Shown: positions 1-8,896, counted from the first letter of the stretch. The stretch is DNA of 64,000 bases from Limosilactobacillus viscerum (GCF_947387525.1 NZ_CANDNW010000006.1:1-64000), one strand, 5' to 3'. Notes: generated by a model from the letters alone, not told the origin. Numbers and translations are program-made.

Positions 1-827
1 CTACAGACAAGGCCAAGGGTGCCTTGAAGACTGAAGCTGATGCCAATGGTTACGAATCCTTCGTGATCCCTGATGGCGTTGGTGGCCGTTACTCCGTCCT
101 CTGCCCAGTTGGTCTCCTGCCAATTGCCGCTTCTGGTGCCGACATTGATAAGCTGATGGAAGGGGCAGCCCAAGCTGAAAAGGACTACGTTAACCCTGAC
201 CTGACTAAGAACGAAGCTTACCAATACGCTGCCTACCGGAACGTCCTTTACCGGAAGGGCTACGAAACTGAATTGTTGGAAAACTATGAACCAAACATGC
301 GGATGTTCGCCGAATGGTGGAAGCAACTGGCTGGTGAATCTGAAGGTAAGGACCAAAAGGGGATTTACCCATCAAGTGCTAACTTCACGACCGACCTCCA
401 CTCCCTTGGCCAATACATCCAAGAAGGCCGTCGCTTCCTGATGGAAACTGTTGTTAAGCTGGACAAGCCAAACCACGACGTTGAAATTCCTAGTGAAGAT
501 GACAACCTGGATGGTTTGAAGTACTTGGAAGGCAAGACGATGGACTTTGCCAACACCAAGGCCTATGAAGCCGTAGTCGCGGCCCACACGGCTGGTGGGG
601 TACCGGTAATGACGGTTCACATTCCAGAAGAAAATGAATACACGCTCGGTTACTTGATCTACTTCTTTGAAGTAGCCATGGGGATTTCTGGTTACCTGAA
701 CGGGATCAACCCATTCAACCAACCAGGAGTTGAAGCTTACAAGACCAACATGTTTGGTCTGCTGGGCAAGCCAGGTTACGAAGAAGTGGGCAAGAAGCTC
801 CGTGCTGAAATGGAAAAGAACGAATAA
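1..827 (+). CDS. pgi: Glucose-6-phosphate isomerase, 3' part (5' end outside window)
   Basis: Interconverts glucose 6-phosphate and fructose 6-phosphate in the cytoplasm. The frame is open from base 3 to the TAA at 825-827, so about 274 C-terminal residues are visible and the start lies upstream of the window. Recognisable stretches are the [17 protein letters not shown] segment, the QYIQEGRR region and the [14 protein letters not shown] region containing the catalytic lysine near the C-terminus, all in family order. The ROK fructokinase starts 18 bases downstream behind AAGGAGG, so the two are probably co-transcribed; that pairing fits fructose entering as fructose 6-phosphate and being isomerised before the phosphoketolase pathway. 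The family is about 450 residues, so roughly 40 percent is outside the window. Confidence 0.95.
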   Translation, partial: TDKAKGALKTEADANGYESFVIPDGVGGRYSVLCPVGLLPIAASGADIDKLMEGAAQAEKDYVNPDLTKNEAYQYAAYRNVLYRKGYETELLENYEPNMRMFAEWWKQLAGESEGKDQKGIYPSSANFTTDLHSLGQYIQEGRRFLMETVVKLDKPNHDVEIPSEDDNLDGLKYLEGKTMDFANTKAYEAVVAAHTAGGVPVMTVHIPEENEYTLGYLIYFFEVAMGISGYLNGINPFNQPGVEAYKTNMFGLLGKPGYEEVGKKLRAEMEKNE

Positions 828-845
828 ACCAAGGAGGAACATAAT

Positions 846-1724
846 ATGTTACTAGGAAGTATTGAAGCTGGTGGGACCAAGTTCGTTTGTGCCGTTGGTA
901 ACATCAACTACCAAATCAAAGATTCTATTCACATCCCAACTACCACCCCAGAAGAAACGTTACAAAAGTGTATTGACTGGTTTGACCAATACAAGGACCA
1001 ACTTTCTGCAATTGGGATTGCTTCATTCGGTCCAATTGAAATTCGGAAGAGTTCACCAAAGTATGGTTACATTACCAACACACCAAAGAAGGGGTGGGCT
1101 GATACCGACTTTGTTGGCCCATTCAAGAAGCACTTCAACATTCCAATCGCCTGGACGACTGATGTTAACGGTTCTGCTTATGGTGAATACGTTCTGTCAA
1201 CATTGTTCAACAAGCGGATTAATTCCCTGGTTTACTACACCATCGGTACTGGTTGTGGTGCGGGAGCCGTTATTGACGGTAAATTCGTTGGCGAATTAGG
1301 GCACCCCGAAATGGGTCACATTCGCTTGAAGCGCCACCCAGATGACTTAGACTTTAAGGGTATTTGCCCTTACCACGGCGACTGCCTTGAAGGCCTGGTT
1401 AGTGGACCAACCTTTGAAGCACGGACTGGTAAGAAAGGTAAGGATGTTCCGTTGACTGATCATGTTTGGGACATCATGGCCTACTATGTTGCCCAAGCTG
1501 CTTTGGACACTACGCTGATGTTCCGTCCCGGCCAAATCATCTTTGGTGGTGGGGTTGTCAGCGAAGAATTCCTGAAGAAGGTTCGTCGCGAATTCAAGAA
1601 GCTGCTCAATAATTACGTTGATGTTGGCGATGTTGATGAATACATTAGTATGCCATTAGCTAAACACAATGGCTCTGCTACCATCGGTGACTTTGCCTTG
1701 GCATTGAAGGCTGCCACCGAATAA
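846..1724 (+). CDS. scrK: ROK-family fructokinase
   Basis: Phosphorylates fructose (family members also accept mannose) with ATP. The 292-residue protein has the N-terminal phosphate-binding loop SIEAGGTKFVCAVG, the sugar-binding GxGCGAG region around residues 135-140, and the zinc-binding His/Cys cluster of the ROK fructokinase branch (MGHIRLKRHP near residue 158 followed by CPYHGDC near 173-179). This length and cluster match the ScrK/GmuE type rather than ROK glucokinases or repressors, and there is no N-terminal helix-turn-helix. The ATG follows AAGGAGG with normal spacing, just after pgi. Substrate preference is inferred from family and neighbour. Confidence 0.88.
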   Translation: MLLGSIEAGGTKFVCAVGNINYQIKDSIHIPTTTPEETLQKCIDWFDQYKDQLSAIGIASFGPIEIRKSSPKYGYITNTPKKGWADTDFVGPFKKHFNIPIAWTTDVNGSAYGEYVLSTLFNKRINSLVYYTIGTGCGAGAVIDGKFVGELGHPEMGHIRLKRHPDDLDFKGICPYHGDCLEGLVSGPTFEARTGKKGKDVPLTDHVWDIMAYYVAQAALDTTLMFRPGQIIFGGGVVSEEFLKKVRREFKKLLNNYVDVGDVDEYISMPLAKHNGSATIGDFALALKAATE

Positions 1725-1767
1725 TTCACAGGTTAATTTGAGGAAGGACATAAGAGAATAAAGAAAA

Positions 1768-1794
1768 TGGCAGATTGTAAAATTTAAGTTGAAC
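1768..1794 (+). repeat. IS30 left inverted repeat
   Basis: Begins TGGCAGATTGTAAAATTT; it pairs with the complement of 2798-2824 at 22 of 27 positions. Confidence 0.85.
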
Positions 1795-1869
1795 ATTTAA
1801 GTGGACAGAAAAACCCATCAAGGTCTTTAATGGTGTTACCTCAACATTCCATTAGAAAGAAGGACCTTA

Positions 1870-2793
1870 ATGGGCACCACTATTTTATCATTCCAGAACC
1901 GTGTTGTCATTGAAACGCTTCATAATGAAGGACGTTCCTTGCGATACATCGCTAATTACTTAGGCTTTAGTAAAACCACAGTCTTTAACGAACTTCACCG
2001 GCTCAACGGTGAGTATCAAGCTGAACTAGCGCAAACTGACTTTGAACGCAAGGTTAGTCAACGGGGGCGGAAGTCTTCGCTCACTAAAAACCTTAAACAC
2101 TTGATCGAGGAAAAGATTCAAGTCCAGAAGTGGTCCCCTGAACAAGTTGCCCATGTAGTTGGGATTGCCTACAAGACGGTCTATAACTGGATTGATCAAG
2201 GCTGGCTTGATGTACAGCTACCCGATTTGCCTGATCATGGAATTCGTCGTCATCGTGCTAAAGAAAAGCGTGGTACGTTCAGTCACGGCCGCTCCATTGA
2301 GGAGCGGCCTCATAAAGTCGAAACTCGCCAAGAATTCGGCCACTTTGAAGCTGATACCGTACTTTCTGGCAAACGTAAAGGTCAAGCTGTGGCCACTTTT
2401 GTGGAGCGTAAGAGTCGCCTGACAATTATTAAACGGCTCCATGGTCGCGACAGTCAGTCTATGACTCAAGCCGTACTTGAACTAGCTAGTCAACTTCAAG
2501 ACAAACTCAAGACGCTGACCGTAGATCATGGTAAAGAGTTCGCTAACTACCAGGCAATTGAGCAGCGAACTGGTACTCCGGTTTATTTTGCCCATGCTTA
2601 TTCACCACATGAACGCGGCAGTAATGAGAACCGTAACCGAGTTTTACGACGCTTTATTCCCAAAGGCCAAGCTATTGAAGAGTTAAGCGATCACAAGCTA
2701 GTTCAAATTAATTGGTATCTGAATTCACGGCCACTTAAATGTCTTAATTGGCATACACCAATCGAGATCTTCCTGCTTAATCTACGTCATTAA
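1870..2793 (+). CDS. IS30-family transposase
   Basis: DDE transposase of 307 residues that cuts and joins the ends of its own element. The N-terminus has a helix-turn-helix (RSLRYIANYLGFSKTTVFNE) for end recognition and a second DNA-binding region (WSPEQVAHVVG). The catalytic triad of the rve/DDE fold can be read as FEADTVLSG, LTVDHGKEF and SPHERGSNENRNR; the last motif is characteristic of IS30. The reading frame is intact, so the element may still be mobile. The ATG is preceded by AGAAAGAAGG with short spacing. Confidence 0.95.
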   Translation: MGTTILSFQNRVVIETLHNEGRSLRYIANYLGFSKTTVFNELHRLNGEYQAELAQTDFERKVSQRGRKSSLTKNLKHLIEEKIQVQKWSPEQVAHVVGIAYKTVYNWIDQGWLDVQLPDLPDHGIRRHRAKEKRGTFSHGRSIEERPHKVETRQEFGHFEADTVLSGKRKGQAVATFVERKSRLTIIKRLHGRDSQSMTQAVLELASQLQDKLKTLTVDHGKEFANYQAIEQRTGTPVYFAHAYSPHERGSNENRNRVLRRFIPKGQAIEELSDHKLVQINWYLNSRPLKCLNWHTPIEIFLLNLRH

Positions 2794-2797
2794 ATTC

Positions 2798-2824
2798 GTT
2801 CAAGTTATTTCTTGCAATCTGCCA
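2798..2824 (-). repeat. IS30 right inverted repeat
   Basis: Read on the minus strand it begins TGGCAGATTGCAAGAAAT, matching the left end at 1768-1794. It lies 5 bases after the transposase stop codon. Confidence 0.85.
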
Positions 2825-3086
2825 AATAAATTTATCCGGATTTTAAGTATCGTTGCAAGTGTAATTGCTGTTTGTATGTACGTTTCCTACATTCCACAAA
2901 TTTCAAACAACTTGCATGGTGCTTATTGTGCACCGCTCCAACCGTTCGTGGCTGGTGTTAACTGTACCTTGTGGTCAATTTACGCTTTCTTTAAGAAGAA
3001 TCGTGATTGAGCAGTTTTCACTGCTAACTTCCCGGGCATTTTCTTCGCCTTCATTACATTCTTTACGGCGTTGCACTAGGATAAAA

Positions 3087-3116
3087 TGGGACTGTGCCAA
3101 AACGCGGTTCCTTTTT
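3087..3116 (+). terminator. Weak hairpin between the two SemiSWEET remnants
   Basis: GGGAC and GTTCC arms around TGTGCCAAAACGCG, followed by five T. Weak stem; it may separate the two transporter copies. Confidence 0.3.
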
Positions 3117-3150
3117 GGGTTGTAAGTTAATAAGGAGAGTATAAGAGATT

Positions 3151-3416
3151 ATGAAAGAGACAAAATTTATCAGCATTTTGAGTAAGGTTGCGACGGTAAT
3201 TGCGATCTGTATGTATGTTTCCTACATTCCACAGATTATTAATAACTTGCATGGTAATTATGGTGCACACTCCAGCCACTGGTTGCGGCACTTAACGGAT
3301 TATTATGGTGCATCTATGCCTACTTCAAGCGCCAACGTGACTGGGCAGTGTTCTGGGCAAACTTCCCAGCAATTATCTTTGGTTTAATTACATTCTTAAC
3401 CTCATTCCCATGGTAA
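3151..3416 (+). pseudogene. SemiSWEET sugar transporter, copy 2, frameshifted
   Basis: Starts well (GGAGAG ribosome binding site, ATG at 3151) with MKETKFISILSKVATVIAIC and the PQ-loop-like YIPQIINNLHG. After GNYGA the frame is lost: the remaining family sequence (LQPLVAALNGLLWCIYAYF, then RDWAVFWANFPAIIFGLI and LTSFPW) continues in another frame to TAA at 3414-3416. The total span of 266 nt is one short of a multiple of three. Comparison with copy 1, where the same place reads GCACCGCTC, indicates loss of one C near 3271. Without the lesion the product would be about 88 residues, the normal family length. An error in the sequence is possible but copy 1 is dead as well. Confidence 0.85.
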
Positions 3417-3432
3417 TTAATAAACAGTGTAT

Positions 3433-3471
3433 AATTCTCTGGATTGTCAAAATCCAGAGAATTATTTTTTT
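3433..3471 (+). terminator. Terminator after SemiSWEET copy 2
   Basis: Perfect 13-bp stem AATTCTCTGGATT / AATCCAGAGAATT with a 5-base loop, then a run of seven T. Confidence 0.85.
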
Positions 3472-3489
3472 AATAAGGAGGCGGATGCG

Positions 3490-4662
3490 GTGGCACACGC
3501 ACGGTTACGCTCATTTACATTTATCTTGGTTGCTTTTATGTTGGGATGCAATGAATTTATGGTTGTCGGGGTCTTATCCGATATTGCGCGGAGCTACCAC
3601 GCTTCCTTGTCTACGGTGGGCTTTTTGGTAACTGCCTTTGCATTGGTTTACGCAATTAGCACACCAATAATTACCATGCTTACTAGTAACTGGAACCGCT
3701 ATAAGCTATTAATGTCGTTAATGGTTGTGTTCCTAATTGGTAATACCCTTACCGCAATGGCACCATCACTAACCTGGCTATTAATTGCCCGGGTAATAAC
3801 TGCCTTTGTTGCGGGAACTATTATTTCCCTGGTTAACCTCCTTGTCAGCATTATTACCCCGCTAGATAAGCGGCCAATGGTAATGGCGTGGGTCGGTGCT
3901 GGATTTAGTATTGCCTCGGTTATCGGGGTTCCACTTGGCACGACGATTGCCACACTCTTGAGTTGGCATGACAGCTTTTGGATCATTTCAGGCTTAACGG
4001 TAATTATATTTATCCTCCTTGCCTGGTTAACACCGCGGGAAACGCCGCAAGTTAAGGGACGGGTAAGTGAACAGCTGACATTGCTGAAGAACCGTCAAGT
4101 TATCCTTGGAATTGGAATCGTGGTGGCTGTTTTGAGCCTCCAGTACACCTTTTATACTTACGTTCGGCCACTAATTACGACGGTGATGGGCTTTAGCCTG
4201 ACGAGCCTTAACTGGTTACTTTTGTTACTGGGACTAATGAGTATTATCGGTAATGAAGTCTCGGGACTCGTGGCTGGCCACAATGGTGTTCGGCACTTGC
4301 CAGTATTATTCTTGCTGATGACGGTTCTCAGTCTGCTACTGGGCCCTGCATTGAAAAATCAGGTGACGGGGATGGCCGTTCTTGCCCTCTTATGTATTGT
4401 TGTTGTGGCTTATGGTACAACAACTCAACTTGTTTTTATTGCAATTGCCGAGAAGGATTACCCGCAGTCATTGGCGTTGGCTACTTCCCTGCCGTCAATT
4501 TTTGCTAATGTTGGAATTTCACTGGGTTCCTTTACTGCATCGACAACCGTCCGTTTTATGGACCTCACCACGGTGGGGTACGTCGGTGCTGTTTATGGGA
4601 TATTAGCAATTATTTTTGCATTGCTTTTGCGAAAACATGCGGGTGAATTAAAGCTGCGGTAG
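3490..4662 (+). CDS. MFS transporter, AraJ/PbuE-like drug or sugar exporter
   Basis: Twelve-helix major facilitator of the DHA1 drug:H+ antiporter type. Characteristic N-terminal sequence is LGCNEFMVVGVLSDIARSYH and the helix-5 antiporter motif region GAGFSIASVIGVPLGT. GTG at 3490 was chosen because AAGGAGG ends 8 bases before it; the open frame extends to 3427 but that part runs through the upstream terminator. About 390 residues, normal for the family. The substrate cannot be told from sequence; relatives export arabinose, purine bases or drugs. No partner gene is nearby. Confidence 0.75.
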   Translation: MAHARLRSFTFILVAFMLGCNEFMVVGVLSDIARSYHASLSTVGFLVTAFALVYAISTPIITMLTSNWNRYKLLMSLMVVFLIGNTLTAMAPSLTWLLIARVITAFVAGTIISLVNLLVSIITPLDKRPMVMAWVGAGFSIASVIGVPLGTTIATLLSWHDSFWIISGLTVIIFILLAWLTPRETPQVKGRVSEQLTLLKNRQVILGIGIVVAVLSLQYTFYTYVRPLITTVMGFSLTSLNWLLLLLGLMSIIGNEVSGLVAGHNGVRHLPVLFLLMTVLSLLLGPALKNQVTGMAVLALLCIVVVAYGTTTQLVFIAIAEKDYPQSLALATSLPSIFANVGISLGSFTASTTVRFMDLTTVGYVGAVYGILAIIFALLLRKHAGELKLR

Positions 4663-4703
4663 GCAATGCTATAATTAAGGAAAATCGTTTTAGGGGGAAC
4701 AAC

Positions 4704-6197
4704 ATGAATATCGTTTGGACATGGGACATTATTCGGCGCATTATCGAAGTACTCTGGCTGATTAACATCGGCTTTGCAATTTGGACCGTTTTCCGGACCC
4801 GGCGCGACATTGCGTCAACCTGGGCTTGGTTGCTGGTGCTTTCCGTTTTCCCAGTGGTCGGCTTTATCTTGTACCTCTTTGTTGGCCGGAAGCTTTCTAA
4901 TGATGACATCTTTAGCATCCGTGCCGAACAGTGGGCCTTTCGAAAGAAGATCCTTGACCGGCAGGAAGAATTATTAGAAAAACACAAGCTGTTGCTTCAG
5001 CATGGCAAGTTGGCGCGGGCACGTCAATTAGTTAGTCTGTCGGCCAGCCTGGATGATGCACCGGTGACGTTTAATAACCGGGTGAAGGTTTTTATTGATG
5101 GTGAACAGCTCTTTTCTAAAATGATTGCTGATTTTGACCAGGCACAGGACCATATTTATGTTGAGTTTTATACCTTCTATTCGGATGAACTTGGCAAGAA
5201 AATTTTAGCAGCGCTTGAACGGGCGGCACAACGGGGAGTCAAAGTGAAGGTACTTTACGACCTCAGTGGTTCCCGGGGAACAACTTACAAGTTCTTTGCC
5301 CACTTAGAAGAGCTTGGTGGCGAGGCGCAACCATTTAATTCCAAAGCTAATAAGCGGGTTACCACACCACGGCTGAATTACCACCTCCACCGGAAGATTG
5401 TGGTTATCGATGGAAAAATTGGCTATATTGGTGGCTTTAATGTCGGTGATCAATATGTCGGCAAGATGCCTAAGTTTGGCTACTGGCGGGATACCCACCT
5501 ACGGATTGTTGGTCAGGCCGCGATTGCGCTGACTGGCCGGTTTGCAATGGATTGGAATACCACCTGCCGGAAGACGGATAAGGAACGAATCGATATTGAA
5601 AAACTACTAACTGACTTTACGATTGAACGGCCGACGGATCCGGATAAGGACGTCACAATGCAGATTGTTTCTTCTGGACCAGATAGCGATAACTTTGCAA
5701 TCCGGCGGGGGTATGAATCGATCATTTCGACTGCCCGGAAGTATGTTTACATCCAGACACCGTACTTGATTCCGGGAGAACCAATTTTGGAGTCATTGGT
5801 AATTGCCGCCCGGAGTGGGATTGATGTTCGGGTGATGGTCCCATGTATGCCGGACCACCCGTTTGTCTACCGGGCAACGGAATACTATGCTAAGTACTTA
5901 GTGAATAATGGTGTGAAAGTTTATAAGTATAATAACGGCTTTATTCATGCCAAGACGGTTGTTAGTGGTCAAAACTTGGCATCGGTTGGTTCCGCTAACC
6001 AGGACTTTCGGAGTTACCGCCTTAACTGGGAAGCCAATGCCTTTTGCTACAATGAAGAGTTGACAGCACAGCTAAAACAGATCTTTGAAGACGATATTAA
6101 GGACAGCACGTTGCTGACGTCAGAATACTTTGCTAACCAGTCTAAATGGCGGAAGTTTAAACAGTACTTCTCTCGTCTGCTATCACCGGTCTTATAA
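4704..6197 (+). CDS. cls: Cardiolipin synthase
   Basis: Joins two phosphatidylglycerol molecules into cardiolipin plus glycerol at the membrane. The 497-residue protein has two N-terminal membrane helices (IEVLWLINIGFAIWTVF and WLLVLSVFPVVGFILYLFV) and two phospholipase-D catalytic HKD motifs: YHLHRKIVVIDGKIGYIGG in the middle and FIHAKTVVSGQNLASVGSAN near the C-terminus. Length and arrangement are those of bacterial ClsA-type synthases. ATG follows AGGGGG at good spacing. It stands alone between an MFS gene and a structured intergenic element. Confidence 0.93.
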   Translation: MNIVWTWDIIRRIIEVLWLINIGFAIWTVFRTRRDIASTWAWLLVLSVFPVVGFILYLFVGRKLSNDDIFSIRAEQWAFRKKILDRQEELLEKHKLLLQHGKLARARQLVSLSASLDDAPVTFNNRVKVFIDGEQLFSKMIADFDQAQDHIYVEFYTFYSDELGKKILAALERAAQRGVKVKVLYDLSGSRGTTYKFFAHLEELGGEAQPFNSKANKRVTTPRLNYHLHRKIVVIDGKIGYIGGFNVGDQYVGKMPKFGYWRDTHLRIVGQAAIALTGRFAMDWNTTCRKTDKERIDIEKLLTDFTIERPTDPDKDVTMQIVSSGPDSDNFAIRRGYESIISTARKYVYIQTPYLIPGEPILESLVIAARSGIDVRVMVPCMPDHPFVYRATEYYAKYLVNNGVKVYKYNNGFIHAKTVVSGQNLASVGSANQDFRSYRLNWEANAFCYNEELTAQLKQIFEDDIKDSTLLTSEYFANQSKWRKFKQYFSRLLSPVL

Positions 6198-6568
6198 TTT
6201 ACATTTTCCTCCACGATTAATATGAATATTCAACAAAGGAGCTGTGCCACAACCCGGTTAGGGCCTGCGACACGAAGTTAGCCTATTTGGTATGGCTAGC
6301 ATAGGAGGATCGTTAGCACGGAACGGGCTAGCGATTGTCCGTAGCTAGACACTAGGGCCCTGGGTTGGGTCACGCGATATCTCTGTAATATTCGGAGCTA
6401 AAACAAGGGTCTATGACAAAACCGAGTTTTGTCATAGACCCTTTGTTGTTCATAAGTATTCACAATCTCTAATATTATTCATTTTAATTGCATAAATATG
6501 TAGACTTATTGAATGAAAAAGACTATACTATTCCATAAATAATGACGGAAATGAATGGAGGACCAATT
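6198..6568. other. Intergenic region with a compact structured element
   Basis: No gene seen in 371 bases. Bases 6244-6373 can fold into a branched structure: outer arms CAACCC / GGGTTG with GTG / CAC, inner GGGCC / GGCCC, and small stems GCC-GGC and CTAGC / GCTAG. It is followed by a strong terminator at 6412-6446. The promoter of the aminotransferase should lie in 6450-6555. Could be a small RNA or a decayed mobile repeat. Confidence 0.45.
6412..6446. terminator. Bidirectional-looking terminator
   Basis: Stem AAGGGTCTATGAC with complement GTCATAGACCCTT and an AAAACCGAGTTTT apex, shared with the terminators at 38811 and 43387. Confidence 0.75.
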
Positions 6569-7720
6569 ATGGATAGTTCAATTTTGAGTAAAGCGTACCA
6601 AAAGCCAGCATCAAATATCTTAGCCGATGTTTGTGCATTAGCCGCTAAGATGGATGATGTGATTGACTTGTCAGTGGGGGATCCTAATTTCACTACTCCC
6701 CAACCAATTATTGAGGCAGCCTTTGCGAAGACCAAGCAGGGGATGACCCACTACACTGCTGCCGAGGGCTTACCCGAACTCCGTCAAGCTATCTGTAATT
6801 TCTACCAGGAAAAGTATCAGCTTAATTATGACCAGTCACAGGTGCTGGTAACGGTGGGGGCAGAACACGCACTGTTTGTCGCCCTTGAAGCAATCCTCGA
6901 CCCAGGTGACGAAGTAATTATTCCGGAACCATGTTTTTCACCATACATTGACCAAGTTAAGATTGCCAACGGGACGCCAGTGATTGTTGACGGTAAGCCG
7001 GAAGATGGTTTTAAGATTGATGCCGCTGAAATTGCAAAGAAGGTTACCCCGAAGACAAAGGCAATCATTATTAACACGCCAAACAACCCGTCTGGCAATG
7101 TGATGACAGCTGAAGAAGCTAAGGCGTTGGCCGACCTGGCAATCAAGGACGACCTACTGATCTTTAGTGATGAAATTTACTCCGATTATGTAATGGCAGA
7201 TAAGAAGTTTACGCCAATTGCTAAGTTTGCACCCGACAACGTGGTAATCGTTAGTGGGATGTCAAAGAGCTTTGCAATGACGGGCTGGCGGATCGGCTAC
7301 CTAATCGGCCCTGACTGGTTAATTACCGCTGCTAATACCGTTAATGATTCGGTTACCTTTACTGCGCCAACGATGTCGCAGGAGGCTGCATTATACGGCC
7401 TGCAACACCACGATGAGTTAGTTGCTCCGATTGTCGGTGCATTCCAGAAGCGGTTAAATTACCTGCAACAGGAATTGCCGAAAATTGACTGGCTCGATGT
7501 CAGCCCGGTTGAGGGAAGTATTTATGTTTTCGCCGATATTCGTGCAACTGGCCTTGGTTCCGTTGATTTTGCCGACCAGCTGCTTAAGAAGGCCGGGATT
7601 CTGGTTGTACCTGGCCTGGCCTTTGGTAAATGTGGTGAGGGCTTTGTTCGGATTGCGGCAACCCAGCCACTCGACAAGCTCCAAGAAGCAGTTGAAAAAA
7701 TGAAGAAGCTTACCTGGTAA
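6569..7720 (+). CDS. PLP-dependent class I/II aminotransferase
   Basis: Transfers the amino group between an amino acid and a 2-oxo acid in the cytoplasm. It is a fold type I enzyme of about 383 residues: substrate loop VGDPNFTTPQPI, the TAAEGLPELRQAI segment, the NTPNNPSGNVM motif with the conserved Asn, the SDEIYSDY Asp/Tyr pair and the PLP lysine in SGMSKSFAMTGWRIGY. ATG at 6569 lies 7 bases after GGAGG; the longer frame from 6542 has no better site. The D-2-hydroxyacid dehydrogenase follows after 16 bases, suggesting an operon that deaminates aromatic or branched amino acids and reduces the resulting oxo acid. AraT-like specificity is inferred. Confidence 0.88.
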   Translation: MDSSILSKAYQKPASNILADVCALAAKMDDVIDLSVGDPNFTTPQPIIEAAFAKTKQGMTHYTAAEGLPELRQAICNFYQEKYQLNYDQSQVLVTVGAEHALFVALEAILDPGDEVIIPEPCFSPYIDQVKIANGTPVIVDGKPEDGFKIDAAEIAKKVTPKTKAIIINTPNNPSGNVMTAEEAKALADLAIKDDLLIFSDEIYSDYVMADKKFTPIAKFAPDNVVIVSGMSKSFAMTGWRIGYLIGPDWLITAANTVNDSVTFTAPTMSQEAALYGLQHHDELVAPIVGAFQKRLNYLQQELPKIDWLDVSPVEGSIYVFADIRATGLGSVDFADQLLKKAGILVVPGLAFGKCGEGFVRIAATQPLDKLQEAVEKMKKLTW

Positions 7721-7736
7721 GGAGGGCACTTAGGGA

Positions 7737-8723
7737 ATGAAAATTTTAATGTATGCGGTCCTTGAACCGGAAAAAAAGTATATCAAGGAATGGTCAGAAA
7801 AAACGGGAGTCGAAGTAAAGTGCGTTGACGAACGTCTAAACAAGGAAACGGTCGAATGGGCCAAGGGCTTTGATGGTATTGACTTTCAACAGACCCAACC
7901 GTTGGACCCTGAAGTATATCAAAAGCTTCACGAATACGGAATCAAGCAATTAACCGCCCGGATGGTTGGGTATGACATGATTGACTTTGACCTGGCTAAG
8001 AAGTACGACCTAATTGTTACTAACGTTCCTGCATATTCGCCACGGGCAATTGCTGAAATGGGCCTAACACAGGCGCTCCGTCTTGTTCGTAAGCTTGGCT
8101 ATTATGACCAGCGGATGGATAATTTAGACTTTCGGTGGGCTGGCCTGGAAAGCACTGAAATTTATAACTTAACCGTTGGGATTATTGGTGCCGGCCATAT
8201 TGGTGGTGCAAGCGCCCAATTATATTCTGCATTAGGCGCCAAGGTTATTGCGACGGACCCAATTCACCGGGTGGAATTGAATCCTTACCTTGAATATACT
8301 GACCAGGATACTTTACTGAAGACGGCAGATATTGTGACTGTCCACACGCCGCTTGATAAGACGACTGAAAATCTCTTTAACAGTGACACCTTCAAGAAGA
8401 TGAAGCCAACTGCTTACCTGATTAATATGGCCCGTGGTGGCATTGTTAATGCTAATGATTTGATTGATGCACTGAAGAACAAGGAGATTGCTGGTGCAGC
8501 CTTGGATACATTAGCTGATGAGGGTCAATTTTTTGAAAAGCAGGCCACTCCGGATGAAATTCCTGAAGACTACAAGACATTGCGGGCAATGCCAAACGTC
8601 TTAATTTCGCCCCACAGTGCCTTCTATACTGATACGGCAATGAAGAATATGGTTGCCATGGGGCTTGATGACGTGGTTGCCATCGTCAATGGCAAGCGGC
8701 CACAATTTGAAGTATTTAATTAA
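7737..8723 (+). CDS. D-2-hydroxyacid dehydrogenase (D-lactate dehydrogenase type)
   Basis: NAD-dependent reduction of a 2-oxo acid to the D-hydroxy acid. The 328-residue protein has the Rossmann loop VGIIGAGHIGG near residue 152, the acidic residue after the second strand (ATDPIH), the catalytic Arg in NMARGGIVN, a Glu in DTLADEGQFFE and the catalytic His in ISPHSAFYTD. This is the LdhD/HicDH branch. Because it is co-transcribed with an aminotransferase rather than sitting with glycolytic genes, it may serve amino-acid-derived oxo acids (2-hydroxyisocaproate, phenyllactate) rather than pyruvate. The RBS AAGGAGG is 12 bases before the ATG. Confidence 0.88.
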   Translation: MKILMYAVLEPEKKYIKEWSEKTGVEVKCVDERLNKETVEWAKGFDGIDFQQTQPLDPEVYQKLHEYGIKQLTARMVGYDMIDFDLAKKYDLIVTNVPAYSPRAIAEMGLTQALRLVRKLGYYDQRMDNLDFRWAGLESTEIYNLTVGIIGAGHIGGASAQLYSALGAKVIATDPIHRVELNPYLEYTDQDTLLKTADIVTVHTPLDKTTENLFNSDTFKKMKPTAYLINMARGGIVNANDLIDALKNKEIAGAALDTLADEGQFFEKQATPDEIPEDYKTLRAMPNVLISPHSAFYTDTAMKNMVAMGLDDVVAIVNGKRPQFEVFN

Positions 8724-8736
8724 ATCCTGTGAGAAT

Positions 8737-8785
8737 AAAATCCCCGCTAGCGTTCGTTACTTGACGGACGTCAGCGGGGATTTTT
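8737..8785 (+). terminator. Terminator of the aminotransferase-dehydrogenase operon
   Basis: AAAATCCCCGCT paired with AGCGGGGATTTTT around a 24-base loop. Confidence 0.85.
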
Positions 8786-8833
8786 GTTTTTATATAGTGG
8801 ACTTCCACCACAACTTGTTAGCTGAATTTTTCG

Positions 8834-8896
8834 TGGCTAAAGTGTGTTAATAACTAGCAAGGAATGTTAATAGCCTGGCCAAAGTGTGTTAATAAC
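8834..8896. repeat. Pair of 21-bp direct repeats
   Basis: TGGCTAAAGTGTGTTAATAA(C) at 8834-8854 and the same with one change at 8876-8896, 42 bases apart start to start (20 of 21 identical). They lie downstream of pnuC on the minus strand and after the plus-strand terminator. Function unknown. Confidence 0.7.

Larger units (their letters stand above)
1768..2824 (+). mobile_element. IS30-family insertion sequence
   Basis: A complete element of about 1057 bp. The ends are inverted repeats: left 1768-1794 and right 2798-2824 agree at 22 of 27 positions, both beginning TGGCAGATTG when read inward. One transposase gene fills the interior. The element sits just inside the start of a SemiSWEET gene. 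Flanking sequence is A-rich (AA on both sides), compatible with a 2-bp target duplication as is common in this family, but too low in complexity to prove. Confidence 0.9.
1757..3079 (+). pseudogene. SemiSWEET sugar transporter, copy 1, interrupted by IS30 and nonsense codon
   Basis: Remnant of a small SemiSWEET (MtN3/PQ-loop) transporter, a three-helix protein that works as a dimer to move sugars. After the IS30 element the frame resumes at 2825 with NKFIRILSIVASVIAVCMYV, then SYIPQISNNLHGAYCAPLQPF, closely parallel to copy 2 downstream. The gene is broken three ways: the IS separates the first codons from the rest; at 3008-3010 a TGA stands where copy 2 has TGG (RDW); and no ATG can be seen in the short piece before the IS (1757-1767 reads as if one base of ATG were lost). 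Beyond the TGA the frame continues to TAG at 3077-3079 with transporter-like sequence. Clearly non-functional. Confidence 0.85.

Noticed and set aside
372-842. Long minus-strand ORF opposite pgi
   Set aside because: Shadow frame of a strongly biased gene; no RBS and no recognisable protein.
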